DNA of 64,000 nt from Planctomycetota bacterium (GTDB taxonomy: Bacteria > Planctomycetota > Planctomycetia > Pirellulales > Pirellulaceae). Under the pieces are notes generated by a model. That model searched no databases. It worked only from the letters and a program-made list of their open reading frames with translations, and was not told where the DNA came from. The position numbers and the translations under genes are program-made. Position 1 is the first letter of the stretch. Each line of letters opens with the position of its first letter. The stretch covers positions 41,920 to 105,919 of the forward strand of contig VGZA01000016.1 of assembly GCA_016872775.1 (NCBI GenBank), given 5' to 3'. This document shows, one piece after another, positions 19,178 to 27,543 of this stretch.

Positions 19178-20385
19178 TGTTCGAGCGCCTGTTTCAGGTC
19201 CGCGATCAGATCCTCGCAGTTTTCGATGCCGCACGACAGCCGAATCATGTTGTCATAGATCCCGAATCGCTGTCGGTCCTCCGCAGTACATTCGTAGTAA
19301 CTCATGACCAGCGGTTGCTCGATCAGCGACTCGACGCCCCCCAGACTCGGACCGATCCGCGGGATCCGTACGGCATCGACGATCTGTGCTGTCTGCTGCC
19401 AGTTCGCATCCTTTACGAGGAAAGTGATCAGGCCGCCGAATCCGCGCATGGTTTGCCGCGCCACTTCATGGTAGGGGTGGGAAGGCAGCCCCGGATAATA
19501 AACCCGCTCGACGCGCGGATGCGCAACAAGAAACTCCGCGATTTCCTGGCCGTTCGCGTTCTGGCGTTGCATGCGGAGCTCGAATGTCTTCAGCCCCCGT
19601 TCCAGCAGGAAAATGTTATGCGGGCTGTTGACGGCGCCGAGGATGCCACGGAGTTTCTTGACCGGTTCGAGCTTCTCCGCCGCTCCGACGATCACTCCCG
19701 CCAGCAGATCGTTATGTCCGGCGAGGTATTTAGTCGCCGAATGCAGTACATAGTCCACTCCGTATTCGAGCGGACGAACGTTGTACGGAGTTGCCAGCGT
19801 CGCGTCGATCAGTGTTTCCACGCCGCGCCGCTTGCCGATGGCCGCGAATCGCTCCAGATCGACGATACTCAAGTGCGGGTTCGTTGGGCTTTCGCTGATC
19901 AGCAGCTTCGTTTGCGGAGTCACCGCCGCATCCATCGCCTCGTAGTCGCACGTTTTGACCTGTCGGGTGACGACGCCGAACCGGGAGAGGTGTTTGGCGC
20001 AGAACTCGCGGCTGCGGTGATAACACTCGTCGAAGAAAACGACCTCATCGCCGGAATTGAGTTTTGCCATCAATAGTCCGACGATGGCGGCCATTCCGCT
20101 GGAATAGAGCAGCGCCAATTCGCCGCCTTCCAGCGCCGCCAGTTTCCGTTCAACCACTTTTTCCCCGGGGTTCCCGTACCGGCCATATTCCTCGCGAGGC
20201 TGTTTCTTTTCGATGAAATCGATCACCGCCTGGGTATCGGCGAACGTATACGTCGCGGCGCAGACGATCGGATCGGTGATGGAATCGCCGAGCTTGTGGC
20301 GGTCCTCACCGGCATGCACCGCCAACGTCGATGCACCCGGTTTCTGGGTCGGAGAAAGTGACTCCAATTGGCGGGGCGATTTCAT
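19174..20385 (-). CDS. metB: Cystathionine gamma-synthase-like PLP enzyme
   Basis: A 403-residue PLP enzyme of the Cys/Met family. Motifs: EYGRYGNPGEKVVERKLAAL, SSGMAAIVGLL, LIDATLATPYN, and the PLP lysine in LHSATKYLAGHND. The EEYGRYGNP and LIDATLATP forms resemble plant-type cystathionine gamma-synthases, which join an activated homoserine to cysteine on the way to methionine. It is the first gene of a two-gene operon whose second PLP gene starts inside its stop codon. GGGAG lies upstream of the chosen ATG. A folded 5' leader with a -10-like TAGAAT precedes it, suggesting control by attenuation or a riboswitch. Confidence 0.8.
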   Translation of the reverse strand: MKSPRQLESLSPTQKPGASTLAVHAGEDRHKLGDSITDPIVCAATYTFADTQAVIDFIEKKQPREEYGRYGNPGEKVVERKLAALEGGELALLYSSGMAAIVGLLMAKLNSGDEVVFFDECYHRSREFCAKHLSRFGVVTRQVKTCDYEAMDAAVTPQTKLLISESPTNPHLSIVDLERFAAIGKRRGVETLIDATLATPYNVRPLEYGVDYVLHSATKYLAGHNDLLAGVIVGAAEKLEPVKKLRGILGAVNSPHNIFLLERGLKTFELRMQRQNANGQEIAEFLVAHPRVERVYYPGLPSHPYHEVARQTMRGFGGLITFLVKDANWQQTAQIVDAVRIPRIGPSLGGVESLIEQPLVMSYYECTAEDRQRFGIYDNMIRLSCGIENCEDLIADLKQALEQ

Positions 20386-20610
20386 ATTCGAGGCTCCCAG
20401 AATCCGATGACGCGTCGATTCCAATGCAGAAATTCGCGGCATCCGACCATGCGAGCCTGAAAATCGAGCTCGCTTGTCGCGGGCCCCTTTGGAGGTCGCC
20501 CTGCCGCCGAAAGCACCTTACCGCAGGCTTCGGACAGCGGCTTTCGGACGTTGGCTCTTTAGCAGTTAGGCTGCAAGCGGCCGCAAAACCCCTGACAGCC
20601 AACTATTCTA
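20386..20610 (-). promoter_or_regulatory. Structured 5' leader and promoter of the cystathionine operon
   Basis: On the minus strand a -10-like TAGAAT occupies 20610-20605. Directly downstream, GTTGGCT (20603-20597) pairs with AGCCAAC (20556-20550), enclosing a GCAG/CTGC hairpin. A second stem pairs CCGAAAGC (20547-20540) with GCTTTCGG (20514-20507) around an internal CCGC/GCGG helix. About 120 nt of less structured leader separate this from the start codon. I did not find SAM-I or SAH riboswitch core motifs. Placement before a methionine/cysteine operon makes a regulatory leader likely; the ligand is unknown. Confidence 0.45.
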
Positions 20611-20733
20611 AATGCGGGTCGTTCGGGGCGAAAGTGGGTTTACCTCGCCTTCGTCAGCAACTTAAGATAGATGCCTGCGTAGATTCCCCACCCACCACCG
20701 GCCCTTTCCGCCCCCGGAGGCACTTTTCGAGCG

Positions 20734-21945
20734 ATGCAAGTCCTGGCAGCAATCATCACGATTTGGTCATCCGCACGGCGCCGCTCGTTGCGTCCGCGGG
20801 CCCGGCTGCGAATCCTGCTGTGCGGCCTCAGTCTCGCGATTGCCACTCCGGGGTTGGCTTCGGAGCCGGACGACTTGGAAAAACTCGTCGCTCAACTGGG
20901 CGACCAGCGATTCCTTGTCCGGCAAAAAGCGGCCGAACGGCTGGCACGTCTGGGACCCGTGGCACTGCCAGCGCTGCAGTCGGGTGGACGCAATGTCGAT
21001 CGCGAAGTCCGTTATCAGTGCCAGCGACTGCTGGGAGCGATGCGCGACCAGGAGCAGACCCAGGAAATCGAGTCTTTCCTCAAGCGTTACGATCCAAGCC
21101 ACCCCTATCGACTCGAAGGATGGACCAACGTCCGCGAACGGATCGGCGATAGTTCCGAAGCCCGCTCACTGTACGTCATGATGCGCCAAGAGGAACGCGG
21201 TATTCTGGCGGCGCTGGACCGTGAACCGCAACATGTCACCGAAGCGCTGACGTTACGATTGCCGACCCTGGATCAACAGTTTCAGATGGCACCCCAGGAA
21301 TCACCCATCGGTACCACCGCGACCTTGCTGCTCGTGCTCGGTGACGAACGATTCCGTTACCATGGAGCGGCCAGCATTCTGGCGATTAACCAGTGCCAGC
21401 AGGCGCAATTTCGGGCCGCGATCGGAGCCACGAGTCCGCAAAGTCCGTTGCGAAAAATCACGGGCAATTGGATGCGCCGCAACGTCGACGATAGTCACGC
21501 GGTCAACGTGATCATGTTGGCGATGACACACGACTTCAAGGAAGGGTTGGTTCCGGCCGAGCGGCTGATGCGGCGCGGCACGGTCCAGCCCTGGCTGCGA
21601 CACTATGCGATCATGGCGACCGCGAAATTGGGGGATCCGGCCGAGCACGCGGGATGGCTTGAACCTCACCTCACCGACGCGACTCAGTTTGTCGAGTGGA
21701 CCGACGACAAAAAAGTCACTTACCGCACGCAGGTCCGCGATTCGGCGCTTGCCGGGCTGCTTTATCTGCACAAGCAGGACCCGCGCCTGTTCGGATTCGA
21801 ACGCGCGGAGAAGGGCCTCAACAACGCGTTTAATCCAGGTGCTCTGGGATTCGAGAATGATCAGAAACGGGGCCAGGCCTTGGAAAAATGGCAGGCGTTT
21901 TCCCAGACGCGCGCGGCGGGGGAGGCCGCTCCCATGGCTCCCTGA
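20734..21945 (+). CDS. Exported HEAT-repeat protein, reading frame interrupted by TGA
   Basis: A 403-residue product with an N-terminal signal (RILLCGLSLAIATPGLA). A HEAT-like segment (LVAQLGDQRFLVRQKAAERL) comes early, followed by a long helical region of a planctomycete type found in secreted HEAT proteins. The frame ends at TGA 21943-21945, but the following 118 codons stay open in the same frame and encode a TPR-like end. The gene may therefore be one longer gene with a nonsense codon or base error. No strong ribosome-binding site precedes the ATG; GGAGG is 13 nt away. The function is unknown. Confidence 0.7.
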   Translation: MQVLAAIITIWSSARRRSLRPRARLRILLCGLSLAIATPGLASEPDDLEKLVAQLGDQRFLVRQKAAERLARLGPVALPALQSGGRNVDREVRYQCQRLLGAMRDQEQTQEIESFLKRYDPSHPYRLEGWTNVRERIGDSSEARSLYVMMRQEERGILAALDREPQHVTEALTLRLPTLDQQFQMAPQESPIGTTATLLLVLGDERFRYHGAASILAINQCQQAQFRAAIGATSPQSPLRKITGNWMRRNVDDSHAVNVIMLAMTHDFKEGLVPAERLMRRGTVQPWLRHYAIMATAKLGDPAEHAGWLEPHLTDATQFVEWTDDKKVTYRTQVRDSALAGLLYLHKQDPRLFGFERAEKGLNNAFNPGALGFENDQKRGQALEKWQAFSQTRAAGEAAPMAP

Positions 21946-22299
21946 GATGCCGCGTCGCGCGAAAAACGCTCGATCGCCAATGCGCTTTACAACGAAGCAT
22001 GCGTTTACACCAAGACTTCCAAGAATGAGGACGCTCTCAAGTCACTGGAAGAATCGGTCGAGCAAGGACTGGACGATCTGAATTTGCTTGACACCGATAC
22101 CGACATGGACCCACTGCGGGAAACGGAGAAATTCAAAGAGCTTCGCGCCAAGGTTGCCGAAAGAGCGAAGGCCACGCCCGGCGTTGGTACTCGACCTGCA
22201 GTGCCTGCCGTGCCTTCCTCCCCGGCGACGCCCACCCGCCCCGCGGAGAAGAAATCGGACGATCCAAAGCCCGAGGCGCCGAAACCGGATCAGCCGTAG
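21946..22299 (+). pseudogene. In-frame TPR-like C-terminal part after the TGA
   Basis: 118 codons directly continuing the frame of the preceding gene past its TGA. They encode a TPR-type end: ALYNEACVYTKTSKNEDALK, ESVEQGLDDLNLLDTD and MDPLRETEKFKELRAK, then a Pro/Lys-rich tail. No suitable start codon lies before the TPR helices (the first in-frame candidates are TTG 22084 and ATG 22108), so independent translation of a complete TPR is unlikely. Best read as the 3' part of a gene broken by a nonsense mutation, sequencing error or programmed readthrough. Confidence 0.65.
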
Positions 22300-22332
22300 G
22301 GACCTGTCCAGAAACAAAACCGTAATTTGCAG

Positions 22333-22351
22333 GACGGACATCGTGTCCGTC
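22333..22351. repeat. Palindrome GACGGACA-TCG-TGTCCGTC
   Basis: A perfect 8-bp inverted repeat preceded by GCAG, lying 34 bp after the HEAT/TPR gene. The sequence AGGACGGACAT and its mirror recur at 32411-32431 after another gene end, so this is a dispersed intergenic palindrome, possibly acting as a 3'-end stem-loop. Confidence 0.7.
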
Positions 22352-22463
22352 GAGAAGGGACGCGTGTCGAATCGCATTGGGAGCGGAGGCGGGCAGAGAG
22401 CGGCCGGATCGGTCCCACCGCTCGTGGTTCTCGATCACCAGGTTGACGGGAGAAGAGTCGGAG

Positions 22464-24164
22464 ATGTCGGACAAAAGTGGTGACGTCGGTTCGGATGCCG
22501 CGGGGAGTCTTCAAGTTCCCGAGGCGCGGGGCGGTGGCGGGCCGATTGCCGCGGAACGAGGCGACTCGCACGCGCCGCAACACCCCCGCATTCCAGGACT
22601 CGCTCCACGGATTACGATCGCGATTTGCCTTGCGGCGATGCTCCTGCTGAACATCTTCGGATCGAAATTAGATTTTGGGGTCGTCAATATTCTGGATCTG
22701 ATTCTGCTGTTCATTCAGGTGGTGACGTTGCTGTTTTGGTTTGCCTTCCGAAGCGGTTACCCTCGCGGCGCGCGTATTGCCGTCCCCGTGGTCGTGATCG
22801 TCGGATTGGTAACGCTGCTGGCCGTATTGCGATTTGACAACACAAGCGGCGCGCTGGTGCCGACGTCGTGGCGATGGAGTTGGGCCAAGAAGCAGGACCA
22901 GATGCTGAAACCGCCGGAGCGATTGCTGGCAGCGGAGCGGATTAATCTGTCGTCCACTTCCTCGGCTGATTTCCCGGGGTTCCTCGGGCCCGATCGCAGC
23001 GCGACGGTCGACGAAATCGAACTCGACCCCGACTGGACCAGCCATCCACCGCGGCAACTTTGGGTTCGGGAGGTCGGCGCGGGGTGGTCGGGTTTCGCGG
23101 CCGTGAACGGATTCGCGGTCACGATTGAACAGCGCGACGGCGACGAATGGACGACATGTTACGAGATCGAGACCGGCCGACTGGTATGGTCGCACGCGAT
23201 TGCGACCCGCCATGAGACCGTCATGGGTGGCATCGGACCACGCAGCACACCCACGATCCACGAGGGCTACGTTTATGCGCTCGGCGCAACTGGCGTGTTG
23301 CGATGCCTGGACGGGTCGACGGGACAACTGGTCTGGGAACGCGACCTCTATTCCGAATTTGGACTGGACCAGAACAGCTCGGAAGCGCTGGTCGCCTGGG
23401 GCCGGTCGAATTCTCCCTTGATCGTTAATGACAAGGTGGTGGTGCCGGCGGGAGGTCCGAGCGGTATGTCGGTGTCGCTCGTCGCCTTGGATCGGCTCAG
23501 CGGCGAGACGATCTGGCAAGCGGGGGATGCCCAGGTCAGCTACTCGTCGCCGGTGCTGCGAAAGCTTGCGGGACGCGACCAGATCGTTTCCGTCAACGAA
23601 GATTGCGTCACGGGGCACGACCCGGCCACAGGCGACGTGTTATGGAAACAACCGTTTCCCGGTTCGAGTTCCGGGGCGGCCAACACAGCGCAGCCTGTTG
23701 TTCTTGCGGATGATCGAATCCTGCTGACCAAAGCCTATGGGGTCGGCGCAAAGATGTTCCGCGTCCGGAAGGACGACAGCGGCAGGTATGGCGTCGAGTT
23801 GGTCTGGGAGCACGCCCAGGTGCTGAAAACGAAATTCACGAATGTCTCCGTCGCCGGTCCGTACGCGTTCGGATTGTCCGATGGGATCCTCGAGTGCATC
23901 GACTGGAGCTCTGGGGAATCGCAGTGGAAGTCGGGACGCTATGGTCATGGACAGTTACTGCGCGTGGGGAAGCACTTGCTGGTGCTGAGCGAAAAAGGTG
24001 TGCTTTCGCTGGTCGCCGCCGACTCATCGGCCCGCAGGGAGCTGGCGACGCTGCCGGTCCTTGAAGGCCAGACCTGGAACAATCTCTGCTTGTATGGCGA
24101 CCGATTGTTGGTGCGGAATGCCCAGCAGGCGGCATGTTACGAATTGCGGCAGGCGAAACGGTAA
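22464..24164 (+). CDS. Membrane-anchored PQQ-like beta-propeller protein
   Basis: A 566-residue protein. The ATG at 22464 (MSDKSGDVGS) is taken as start; the longer frame adds residues that overlap the palindrome. Three hydrophobic segments lie within about residues 50-135 (ITIAICLAAMLLLNIFG, ILDLILLFIQVVTLLFW, IAVPVVVIVGLVTLLAVL), followed by an extracytoplasmic PQQ/pyrrolo-quinoline-type propeller with repeat motifs such as YEIETGRLVWSHA, CLDGSTGQLVWERD and GHDPATGDVLWKQ. No substrate-binding residues of a quinoprotein dehydrogenase are evident, so it is probably a non-enzymatic propeller. This family is widespread in planctomycetes. Confidence 0.85.
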   Translation: MSDKSGDVGSDAAGSLQVPEARGGGGPIAAERGDSHAPQHPRIPGLAPRITIAICLAAMLLLNIFGSKLDFGVVNILDLILLFIQVVTLLFWFAFRSGYPRGARIAVPVVVIVGLVTLLAVLRFDNTSGALVPTSWRWSWAKKQDQMLKPPERLLAAERINLSSTSSADFPGFLGPDRSATVDEIELDPDWTSHPPRQLWVREVGAGWSGFAAVNGFAVTIEQRDGDEWTTCYEIETGRLVWSHAIATRHETVMGGIGPRSTPTIHEGYVYALGATGVLRCLDGSTGQLVWERDLYSEFGLDQNSSEALVAWGRSNSPLIVNDKVVVPAGGPSGMSVSLVALDRLSGETIWQAGDAQVSYSSPVLRKLAGRDQIVSVNEDCVTGHDPATGDVLWKQPFPGSSSGAANTAQPVVLADDRILLTKAYGVGAKMFRVRKDDSGRYGVELVWEHAQVLKTKFTNVSVAGPYAFGLSDGILECIDWSSGESQWKSGRYGHGQLLRVGKHLLVLSEKGVLSLVAADSSARRELATLPVLEGQTWNNLCLYGDRLLVRNAQQAACYELRQAKR

Positions 24165-24193
24165 TCGAGCGGCGCGGACACGCAAATTCACCA

Positions 24194-25699
24194 CTATCCG
24201 GCCCCGACACCGCGATCGAATGCGTCCTGATCGCGAAGATACACCGCCAGTGTCGCTTCGAAATTGTCGGCCTCGATCTTCCAACTCGGCCGATCATCGG
24301 TGTGGGCGTTGCAGTGGTTGACCAGCAGCCGGTACAGAAAGCGAAACAGGTGCCGCGGAGTGCGAAGCGATCGCAAGGCGTCTTTCAGACGCGCGTCTGG
24401 AATCGTATCGCTGCAGATATCGCGCAACGACGGATTCCGCTTGGTGTCGGAACAGGCTCGTAGTCGCGCGGTCGCAACATCCCAGAGACTCTCGGCGGTC
24501 CAGTCGAACTTCGAAATCACGTTCTGTTTGTCGAGACGGGCGCGCTGGTAAAAATCCCGGTCCGCGCGTTCGATGAAGCGCGTCAGCTCGATCGGTAACA
24601 TCAGCTTCAGCCCCAAGCCCGGGTGTTTCAGGAATTTGTTGTCGAGCATCGGCCAAATCAGGGCGCGCATCCGTTCGGCGGAACCATTGATCAGATGCGG
24701 TTCGTCGACCCGATCGACGAGGACAACGATACCGGTCAAACCGAGTGTCCGCAGCGCGGACTGCAGTTTCACCAACATCTCATATCGCGCCTCGGTGCCT
24801 TGCTGGCCGGGCAGGGGCTGGGAGAAGAGCTCCGGTGCGTGAAAACGGAGCAGCACTTTGCAGAGCTGCCATGGTTTGCGGTCGATGGTTCGAGTTCGGC
24901 GTACGATGTTCCACGCCAGAGCCAGGCAGCGAGCGGCGCGCCAGCCAAACGGCAGGAAGCAGCCCGCCGCCGCCAGAAACCATGGCCAGATCGGCTGCAG
25001 CCAGCCGGTCTGACCGTAGATCGTCAGCACGATCGCGAGCACCGCGATCAGCAGTGCGGCAGTGCAGCCCAGGGTGAGATCAAGGCCGGCGCGCAGCGAG
25101 CGAAATCGCAATTGGCGGCGTAACTGCTGCCAGCGCTGGGGAAATGGCTCCGCAAGCGATTGATCGTAACAGGCCGCCATCAGCAGCAGGTCGCGAATCT
25201 GATAGCGATCGAGCACAACATGGGGCGTCACGTGCAACTCGGCATCGATCGTCGAACTGGGTTGTTTCACTCCCAGGATCCGATCGACCAGCCCGGTGAC
25301 TGCCAGCGACATTATGGCGTCGATATGGTCCGCCAGTTTCCATTCGCCAAGCAACCGGTCCGGCCGTCGTCGGAGCAGGCCAACCCGGTCGAGAAAACGG
25401 TCGAGGAAAGGATTGAAATCGTCGTAATGGATCACCAGCACTTGTTGGTCGGGATGCTGGTGATTGTATTCCTTCAGGTGTCGCGCGATCTGCAATCGCA
25501 GTGCGGTCTTACCGGAACCTTTTTCGCCAAATACGATCGCCGTCGCCGGTTCGCGCGGATCGCCGTAAACTTTGTCCCAAGTGGGATGATAGGTGCTGGC
25601 AATACAGAAATCTTTGAACACCGGATCGGTGCGCGCGTCTTCCTCGGCGAATGGATTGCGAACGATGGAGTGATGCGTCAGGAACTGCTGGATTTTCAT
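24194..25699 (-). CDS. P-loop NTPase with an internal membrane hairpin
   Basis: A 501-residue ATPase-like protein. The start at 25699 gives MKIQQFLTHHSIVRNPFAEE, a planctomycete-looking N-terminus. Walker A is GEKGSGKT (residues 58-65); a Walker B-like GIVVLVDRVDE occurs near residue 330. Between them about residues 205-255 form two strongly hydrophobic helices (AALLIAVLAIVLTIYG and WFLAAAGCFLPFGW), so the ATPase is tethered to the membrane with both halves in the cytoplasm. The layout recalls KAP-type NTPases. No effector domain is fused and the convergent neighbour is a PQQ propeller, so the task is unknown. Confidence 0.7.
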   Translation of the reverse strand: MKIQQFLTHHSIVRNPFAEEDARTDPVFKDFCIASTYHPTWDKVYGDPREPATAIVFGEKGSGKTALRLQIARHLKEYNHQHPDQQVLVIHYDDFNPFLDRFLDRVGLLRRRPDRLLGEWKLADHIDAIMSLAVTGLVDRILGVKQPSSTIDAELHVTPHVVLDRYQIRDLLLMAACYDQSLAEPFPQRWQQLRRQLRFRSLRAGLDLTLGCTAALLIAVLAIVLTIYGQTGWLQPIWPWFLAAAGCFLPFGWRAARCLALAWNIVRRTRTIDRKPWQLCKVLLRFHAPELFSQPLPGQQGTEARYEMLVKLQSALRTLGLTGIVVLVDRVDEPHLINGSAERMRALIWPMLDNKFLKHPGLGLKLMLPIELTRFIERADRDFYQRARLDKQNVISKFDWTAESLWDVATARLRACSDTKRNPSLRDICSDTIPDARLKDALRSLRTPRHLFRFLYRLLVNHCNAHTDDRPSWKIEADNFEATLAVYLRDQDAFDRGVGAG

Positions 25700-26074
25700 G
25701 GTACGTTTCTGCCACAGTCTCGCCCGCAGCTGTCGCGACCGGGTCGGGATCGTAACCAAGTATAGTTCAATCGCGTGCCGACCGATTTCGGACGGATTGC
25801 GATCGGGCCGGAACTCCTACGCTACCGCTAATTCGCGTGCTAGCGGCGCATCTTGCCGGGCCGGAAGTGTCTCGGTTGTCGCCATCTCGCGACGCGATCT
25901 TGAGCGAATTTCGGCGGCGACCGGATTTTATCTGTTCACTTTCTGATTTTCTGTCCTACGATTGAACAGCGAACCATGCGCGCCGACGCTCGTGGTACGT
26001 CAACGCTGGTGTAGGGTCTTGCTGACCCGCACCTCCGTTATAACCGACAAATCTTGCCGCGTGGGGAGTGGGTG
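25700..26074. other. 375-bp intergenic region with a small palindrome
   Basis: No coding region is seen between the divergent NTPase and Pro/Ser-rich genes. GGGTC (26014-26018) and GACCC (26024-26028) form an inverted repeat around TTGCT, with outer GTG/CAC pairing. AT-rich stretches near 25925-25975 could hold promoters for either gene, but no convincing -35/-10 pair was found. Confidence 0.4.
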
Positions 26075-27460
26075 ATGAAGAGCTATGAATGCCGGCCGGT
26101 CCTGTTTCATTGGGGCAGTCCTTCAGGTCGAGTTTCAGGAAGATTGTTGCGGATCCTGACTGTCGCGGTTGGCAGCGCCCTCCTGTGGGCGACGCCGTGT
26201 CAGGCTGGTCCGATCTGGGACTTTATTACGGGCAAGTCCAAGAGTCCGCCTTGCGCCAATTGCGGGACCGTGCCCGTGGTTGCGCCGGTCGTGGTGAATC
26301 CCGCGGCCGCCAACTACTACAGCGTGTCACCGGCCGCCGCATACTATCCGCTTCAACCGACCGTCGCTGCTCCGGCCTCGACAAACGCAAATATCCGTGG
26401 TTTTGCCGGATACGCCCCGGCGACGACCGTTCAGGCTTATCGACCCTGGGCCAATCTGGGATACTCCGGCGCGGTTCCCGCGGGGCAGGTGGTTGTGGGA
26501 AGGGCTGCGGTGCCTGCGGTGCCTGCCGCGACGGCGCCGATCTGTGCCGCTTGCCAGCGCCCGTTGACGGTGAACATTGCGCCCCAGGTCAGCTATCGAA
26601 CATCATGGATTCAGGTCCCGGTAACTTCGTATCGACCGGTCGCCGGCTTCGATCCGCGCACAGGGCAATATGTCACGGTTTACCAGCCCTGCACGTCGAC
26701 AACCTGGCAGGCGCAGCGCGTACCGACCTTGATCCAACGACCGATCGTGGTGGGTAACGCGCCGGGCATGTCCGGCGCCGCGTGCGCGAATGGTGGTTGT
26801 GGCGTTACGGTGGCTCCGATGGCACCGTACTTTGGATCGCCGGCCGCTCCGGCGGCCAGCGGCCAACTGGGACCACAGGGAATGACACCGGCGGATCAGC
26901 GCCCCTCCTTGCCCTCGTCCGCTTCGCCCTCGTTCGGACCCCAGATACGCAACTACGCGCCTGCGGAGACCCCGCCGAGTGTCGGATACCCGCTGGGCAA
27001 TGCGCGGCCTCTAAATGGCGTCGCGCCCTCGAACGACCAATCGATGCGATCCTTAAGTGGTGGAGTTCCATCCGGCCACGGGGAAAATTCCGATCCGTCG
27101 AGTGCCGGCACGACGAACAACTCGTCGTCGTTCACGCGGCCCACCAACAAGTCCCTGGTCGATCCCGAAGGCAGCTCCAGCAACTCCTCGAACTCCAACG
27201 AAGGAGTACCGCCGCTGTTGAAATCGAATGGCAATCGCAACGCCTCGATCCCGAGTCCGTCATCTTTCGGATTGATCCCGACTCGTCTTATTCAGAAGCG
27301 GCCGCAAGCGCAGGACCAATCGCCGTCGCGCTCAATGGAGCCGGCAATTGACGCGCCGCAGGTCGCGCCGCAGCCAAAAACTCGACGCCTGGCGCCGTTG
27401 GACGATTCTGGCTGGCGGGCGGCTCCCGCAACGGGATCGCCGTCGAACTCGATCCGGTAA
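26075..27460 (+). CDS. Exported Pro/Ser/Ala-rich low-complexity protein
   Basis: A 461-residue protein. The ATG at 26075 lies behind GGGGAG, and a signal peptide follows (RILTVAVGSALLWATPCQA). The mature protein starts GPIWDFITGKSKSPPCANCG and is then low in complexity: Ala/Pro/Val-rich with repeated YYSV/AAYYP-like motifs and two CxxC pairs (CANC, CAAC), then a Ser/Asn-rich region and a basic C-terminus. It resembles planctomycete cell-surface proteins of unknown function. No enzyme domain is seen; disorder is expected over most of its length. Confidence 0.75.
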   Translation: MKSYECRPVLFHWGSPSGRVSGRLLRILTVAVGSALLWATPCQAGPIWDFITGKSKSPPCANCGTVPVVAPVVVNPAAANYYSVSPAAAYYPLQPTVAAPASTNANIRGFAGYAPATTVQAYRPWANLGYSGAVPAGQVVVGRAAVPAVPAATAPICAACQRPLTVNIAPQVSYRTSWIQVPVTSYRPVAGFDPRTGQYVTVYQPCTSTTWQAQRVPTLIQRPIVVGNAPGMSGAACANGGCGVTVAPMAPYFGSPAAPAASGQLGPQGMTPADQRPSLPSSASPSFGPQIRNYAPAETPPSVGYPLGNARPLNGVAPSNDQSMRSLSGGVPSGHGENSDPSSAGTTNNSSSFTRPTNKSLVDPEGSSSNSSNSNEGVPPLLKSNGNRNASIPSPSSFGLIPTRLIQKRPQAQDQSPSRSMEPAIDAPQVAPQPKTRRLAPLDDSGWRAAPATGSPSNSIR

Positions 27461-27543
27461 TCGATCGGAGCACGGCCCGCCGCGGCACGGTTCGAACGCC
27501 GCGTGAATTGTCGCCGACGACCTGTCGCGGTAAACTCGACGGC

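Noticed and set aside
21943..21990. Selenocysteine codon at the TGA of the HEAT/TPR gene
   Set aside because: No convincing bacterial SECIS hairpin follows, and the site is in a linker with no redox motif.
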